Assembly: GCF_019249795.2 (NCBI RefSeq)
Contig: NZ_CP156891.1
Coordinates: forward strand, 2,330,501 to 2,394,500
Length of the DNA stretch: 64,000 bases
From: Segatella copri
GTDB lineage: Bacteria; Bacteroidota; Bacteroidia; Bacteroidales; Bacteroidaceae
Reading direction: 5' to 3'
Shown here piece by piece: positions 60,871 to 64,000 of the stretch. Position numbers and translations under genes: made by a program. The notes below the pieces were generated by a model. That model was not told where the DNA came from. It ran no database searches and saw only the letters and a list, made by a program, of their open reading frames with translations. The stretch's first letter is position 1; the number at the start of each line of letters is the position of its first letter.

Positions 60871-62727
60871 GTGAAGATGAATCTTAGAAATATCAGTTGG
60901 GCAATGGGGCTGGTCTTGCTGGGTTCGGTAGCCATGCCGTCGCTTGCCCGTAAGAAGAAGGTGCAGCCGGTTCAGAAGCCGGCGGTTCAGGAGGATCATC
61001 TCTCTCCAAACGACCGCCAGCGCTACAACTATTTCTTCCTGGAGGGAGCGCGCCAGCAGGCTGCCGGCAATTATTCGGCAGCTTTCGACCTCTTTGAGCA
61101 TGCCCGGAAGATTGACCCGAAGGCGGCTGAAACCTATTTCTATGAGTCGCTTTTCTATTCTCAGCTCAAGCAGGATTCCCTGGCACTTGCCTATATGCAG
61201 AAGGCGATAGAACTGAATCCGGAAAATCAGACCTATGCAGAGCAGTTGGGCAGATATTATATAGGTAGCCAGAAATACGATCTTGCCATCAATGCCTATG
61301 AGGATCTGTATGCCAAAAACCACGATAATACCGATGCCCTCCGCATCCTGGTTCAGCTTTATTCCCAGAATAAAGATTATAAATCAGTACTCAAAACCAT
61401 TTCGCGTCTTGAGGTGGAAGAAGGTGAAAGCGAACAGTTCACCCTCTCTAAAATGAGAGTTTATGAACTGATGAACGACAAGAAGGCTGCCTATCAGGAA
61501 CTGAAGTCGCTGGTAGACCAGCATCCGCTGGATATGCAGTACAAGACAATGCTGGGCAACTGGCTCGTACAGCACGACCGCCAGAAGGAAGCTTACAAGT
61601 GCTTTACCGATGTGCTGAAGGAAGAGCCTGACAATTCCTATGCCCAGATGTCGCTTTACGACTATTATAATGCCACCCATCAGGAGCAGCTTGCCGAGCA
61701 GATGCTCGATAAGATATTGATGAGTCCGAAATCGGATCTGGAGACCAAGGTGATGATGTACCGCTCTTTCATTCAGAAGAACGAGAGCGAAGGGGGCGAT
61801 TCTACCAAGGTGATTGCGCTGTTTGACAAGGCGCTCAACGTGGCTCATCCGTCAGCCGAAGTGGCAGAGATGAGAGCTGCTTATATGAGTTTGAAGAAGA
61901 TGCCGGCCGACTCTGTTTGCCGTGCCTTCGAAAAGGTGCTTACCATAGCTCCGGATAACGTGAATGCCAGAATGCAACTCGTACAGATGCTCTGGAACGA
62001 GAAGAAATATGACCTGGTTTCCCAGCAATGTAAGGCGGCTCAGGAGTATAATCCCGAAGAAATGGTGTTCTATTACTTCGGTGGAATGGCGTATTATCAG
62101 AAAGATAAGGAAGACGAGGCGCTCCGTGAGTTCCGTCTCGGATTGGCGCAGGTGAATGCACAGTCGCCGGCTAACCTGGTTTCTGACCTCTATGCCGTAA
62201 CCGGCGATATCCTTCATAAGAAAGGTGAAGAGCAGGAAGCCTTTGCGGCTTACGACTCCTGCCTGCAATGGAAAGATGATAACGTGATGGCGCTGAACAA
62301 CTATGCCTACTATCTGAGCGAGAAGGGCGTTGACCTGCATAAGGCTGAGTCGATGAGCTACAAGACCATCAAGGCAGAGCCGAACAACGGTACTTATCTG
62401 GATACCTATGCTTGGATTCTCTTTATGGAAGAACGCTATGCTGATGCCAAGACCTATATAGATCAGGCACTCAAAAACCGCGATTCCACCGCAGATAACA
62501 GTACGGTTCTGGAACATGCCGGCGATATCTATTATATGAACGGTATGGCCGATGAATCCGTAGATTTCTGGAAGAAAGCCTATACCGGCGAGAACCAGAC
62601 TGAGGTGTTGGCATGGAAGATTAAGAACAGACAATATATTACCGAAGAAGAACTGAAGAAGCGTAATGCGCCAAAGCAGAAACCTGCCGCTACGAAAAAG
62701 TCAGTTAGAAAAGGTAAGAAGAAATAA
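60871..62727 (+). CDS. Exported TPR-repeat protein
   Basis: A 618-residue protein with an N-terminal signal peptide (hydrophobic 9-23, then KKK) and tetratricopeptide repeats from about residue 45 to 590 (YFLEGARQQAAGNYSAAFDLFEHA, cited as ARQQAAGNYSAAFDLFEHA; AYMQKAIELNPENQTYAEQLG region; DIYYMNGMADESVDFWKKAY). The C-terminus is Lys-rich. In Bacteroidota such a gene commonly stands between dut and a DUF4292 gene, so a role in outer-membrane or cell-wall assembly is plausible but unproven. Confidence 0.85.
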   Translation: MKMNLRNISWAMGLVLLGSVAMPSLARKKKVQPVQKPAVQEDHLSPNDRQRYNYFFLEGARQQAAGNYSAAFDLFEHARKIDPKAAETYFYESLFYSQLKQDSLALAYMQKAIELNPENQTYAEQLGRYYIGSQKYDLAINAYEDLYAKNHDNTDALRILVQLYSQNKDYKSVLKTISRLEVEEGESEQFTLSKMRVYELMNDKKAAYQELKSLVDQHPLDMQYKTMLGNWLVQHDRQKEAYKCFTDVLKEEPDNSYAQMSLYDYYNATHQEQLAEQMLDKILMSPKSDLETKVMMYRSFIQKNESEGGDSTKVIALFDKALNVAHPSAEVAEMRAAYMSLKKMPADSVCRAFEKVLTIAPDNVNARMQLVQMLWNEKKYDLVSQQCKAAQEYNPEEMVFYYFGGMAYYQKDKEDEALREFRLGLAQVNAQSPANLVSDLYAVTGDILHKKGEEQEAFAAYDSCLQWKDDNVMALNNYAYYLSEKGVDLHKAESMSYKTIKAEPNNGTYLDTYAWILFMEERYADAKTYIDQALKNRDSTADNSTVLEHAGDIYYMNGMADESVDFWKKAYTGENQTEVLAWKIKNRQYITEEELKKRNAPKQKPAATKKSVRKGKKK

Positions 62728-62752
62728 ACGGAAAGTAGAAAAATCAGGAAAG

Positions 62753-63679
62753 ATGAAATATATAATGAAGAAGAATAAGATGATGCTGCTTGCCGCAGCC
62801 TGCAGCATCCTGCTCCTCGGTTCTTGCGGAACCAGCAAGAATGTACAGGGCTCTGGCTCCACATCAGCCAGTCATCAGAAAGAGAATGCCACCAAGGGTT
62901 CTGACTCTCGTCAGAGTGAGACGCTCAAGAAGTTGGCTTTCGTACAGAAGGTTTCAGACAATCAGGTGTATACCAAGAATATTGTAGGCAACATGTCGTT
63001 TACTCTCCAGGCTGGTGATAAGGATATTACCGTGCCGGGCAAACTGAGCATGCGTAAGGATGAAATCATCCGCATCCAGCTCTTTATTCCTATCTTAGGT
63101 ACAGAGGTGGGCCGTCTGGAGTTTACTCCCGACCATGTACTTATCATCGACCGTCTGCACAAGGAATATATCAAGGCAGATTATACCCAGGTAGACTTCC
63201 TCAAGAAGCAGGGCATCTCCTTCTATTCTCTGCAGGCTCTCTTCTGGAACCAGCTGCTCCTGCCGGGCGAAAGGACCGTGAAGGAATCAGACCTGAAGAA
63301 GTTTGATGCCAGACTGGATGTGGCAGGAGATGCTGTGCCGGTAAGTTACAGGAACGGCAATATGACCTATGCCTGGACAGCCAACCGCACTACCGGCCGT
63401 ATCACAGCAGCAGATGTTGTCTATAAGAGTACGCAGAACGGCACCTCCAATCTCCACGTCGACTACGGCAACTTCAAGAGTGTAGGCGTCAAGATGTTCC
63501 CTGCCTCCCTGAATCTGTCGATGACCACTACTGCTACCAGGAAAAAGCAGGAGGCTAAAATCAATCTGGAATTGAATCAGGTGAAGACCGACAGCAAATG
63601 GAGCACTCAGACCGAGATTTCGGGCAAATACAAGCAGATTTCTCCAACTGATGTGCTCAGCAAGATATTGAGTATGTAA
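62753..63679 (+). CDS. DUF4292 family lipoprotein
   Basis: A 308-residue putative lipoprotein. I start it at ATG 62753, preceded by AGGAAAG; the frame runs back to 62666 inside the TPR gene, but that extension is highly basic and would bury the signal. The signal peptide ends in LLLGSCGTSKN, a lipobox with Cys. The rest is beta-rich (VPGKLSMRKDEIIRIQLFIP, LEFTPDHVLIIDR), like LolA/LolB-fold proteins, so lipoprotein or lipid handling in the envelope is a reasonable guess. Confidence 0.82.
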   Translation: MKYIMKKNKMMLLAAACSILLLGSCGTSKNVQGSGSTSASHQKENATKGSDSRQSETLKKLAFVQKVSDNQVYTKNIVGNMSFTLQAGDKDITVPGKLSMRKDEIIRIQLFIPILGTEVGRLEFTPDHVLIIDRLHKEYIKADYTQVDFLKKQGISFYSLQALFWNQLLLPGERTVKESDLKKFDARLDVAGDAVPVSYRNGNMTYAWTANRTTGRITAADVVYKSTQNGTSNLHVDYGNFKSVGVKMFPASLNLSMTTTATRKKQEAKINLELNQVKTDSKWSTQTEISGKYKQISPTDVLSKILSM

Positions 63680-63729
63680 ATACTCATCAAGAGTTTGAAA
63701 TTATAGAACATGGGTTTTTAATATAAGAA

Positions 63730-64000
63730 ATGAAGCGAATCTTATTATTCATCATGGCAATCACCTTCTCGCTCGCACCTTTTGCGCAGAACCATACTGC
63801 CCAGAAGAAGCCGGTGAGGAAGACTGCCGTAACTGCGAAAAAGAAGGCTGCTACTCCTGCCAGAAAGAAGAACAGCAGAAGGCATGTGTCCAAAAAAACA
63901 TCCAAATCAGCTGCGTCAACCAGAGCAGAACGCAAGGCGGCAACCTATAGTAATGCCTCTATCCGAGGTTTGCAGGGACAGCGCGCTTCTATCCGGAAGA
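63730..64000 (+). CDS. EnvC/M23-peptidase-like protein, 5' part only
   Basis: The frame opens at ATG 63730 and is still open at the window edge after 90 codons. Signal peptide (MKRILLFIMAITFSLAPFAQ), then a long Lys/Arg/Ala-rich, low-complexity stretch (KKPVRKTAV, KKKAATPARKK), then SIRGLQGQRASIRK, which resembles the start of the coiled coil of EnvC-type murein hydrolase activators found next to DUF4292 genes. The catalytic-like M23 domain would lie outside the window, so the call is tentative. Confidence 0.6.
   Translation, partial: MKRILLFIMAITFSLAPFAQNHTAQKKPVRKTAVTAKKKAATPARKKNSRRHVSKKTSKSAASTRAERKAATYSNASIRGLQGQRASIRK

Noticed and set aside
62666..62752. A longer N-terminus for the DUF4292 lipoprotein overlapping the TPR gene
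   Set aside because: The added 29 residues are strongly basic and not signal-like; ATG 62753 follows AGGAAAG and opens a proper lipoprotein signal.

Overview
The window reads as a chromosomal segment of a gut or rumen Prevotellaceae bacterium (Bacteroidota; Prevotella/Segatella type). The signs are promoters of the Bacteroidota kind (TTTG, about 20 nt, TAnnTTTG), leaders without strong Shine-Dalgarno sequences, a hybrid two-component regulator, GLPGLI-family proteins, DUF4292/DUF3109/DUF4143/DUF5687 proteins, and a xylan cluster with the content and order of the xynF-xynR-xynE-xynD-xynA-xynB cluster known from Prevotella bryantii. Genus level is an inference from remembered families; no search was run.

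Layout. 1-725: non-coding, with two long hairpins, a 24-bp direct repeat and a promoter pointing out of the window. 726-11860: xylan utilisation: alpha-glucuronidase and hybrid sensor-regulator on the minus strand, then divergently an SGNH esterase, a GPH-type sugar symporter, a GH10 xylanase and a cytoplasmic GH43 enzyme. 12113-15127: an ABC exporter pair and trmB. 15387-20727: accessory block with a RhuM-Fic protein, a GH3 glycosidase and a hipBA toxin-antitoxin pair. 20891-29277: a minus-strand cell-envelope locus with a TonB-receptor-like outer-membrane protein, three GLPGLI paralogues, a TPR protein and a TPR/membrane/HTH regulator whose DNA-binding tail lies out of frame.

29568-39529: housekeeping genes (gpmI, ung, DUF3109, GH95 fucosidase with a small sugar-binding-like partner, gyrB, rpsT, tRNA-Glu, recO). 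39593-54980: the division and cell-wall (dcw) cluster on the minus strand, rsmH-ftsL-ftsI-murE-mraY-murD-ftsW-murG-murC-ftsQ-ftsA-ftsZ, without mraZ, murF or ddl. 55337-57232: a two-gene acyltransferase operon resembling glycine/ornithine lipid synthesis. 57394-58808: an AAA ATPase with DUF4143 preceded by four 33-bp tandem repeats that fill its promoter and leader. 58891-64000: dgt, then dut, a large TPR protein, a DUF4292 lipoprotein and the start of an EnvC/M23-like gene cut by the window edge.

The least ordinary items are the 33-bp repeat array that sits on the promoter of the DUF4143 ATPase, two intergenic arrays of about 18-bp palindromes repeated every 22 bp (gpmI-ung, and downstream of trmB), the GLPGLI/TPR/HTH envelope locus with its frameshifted regulator, and a strong orphan terminator in front of gpmI.
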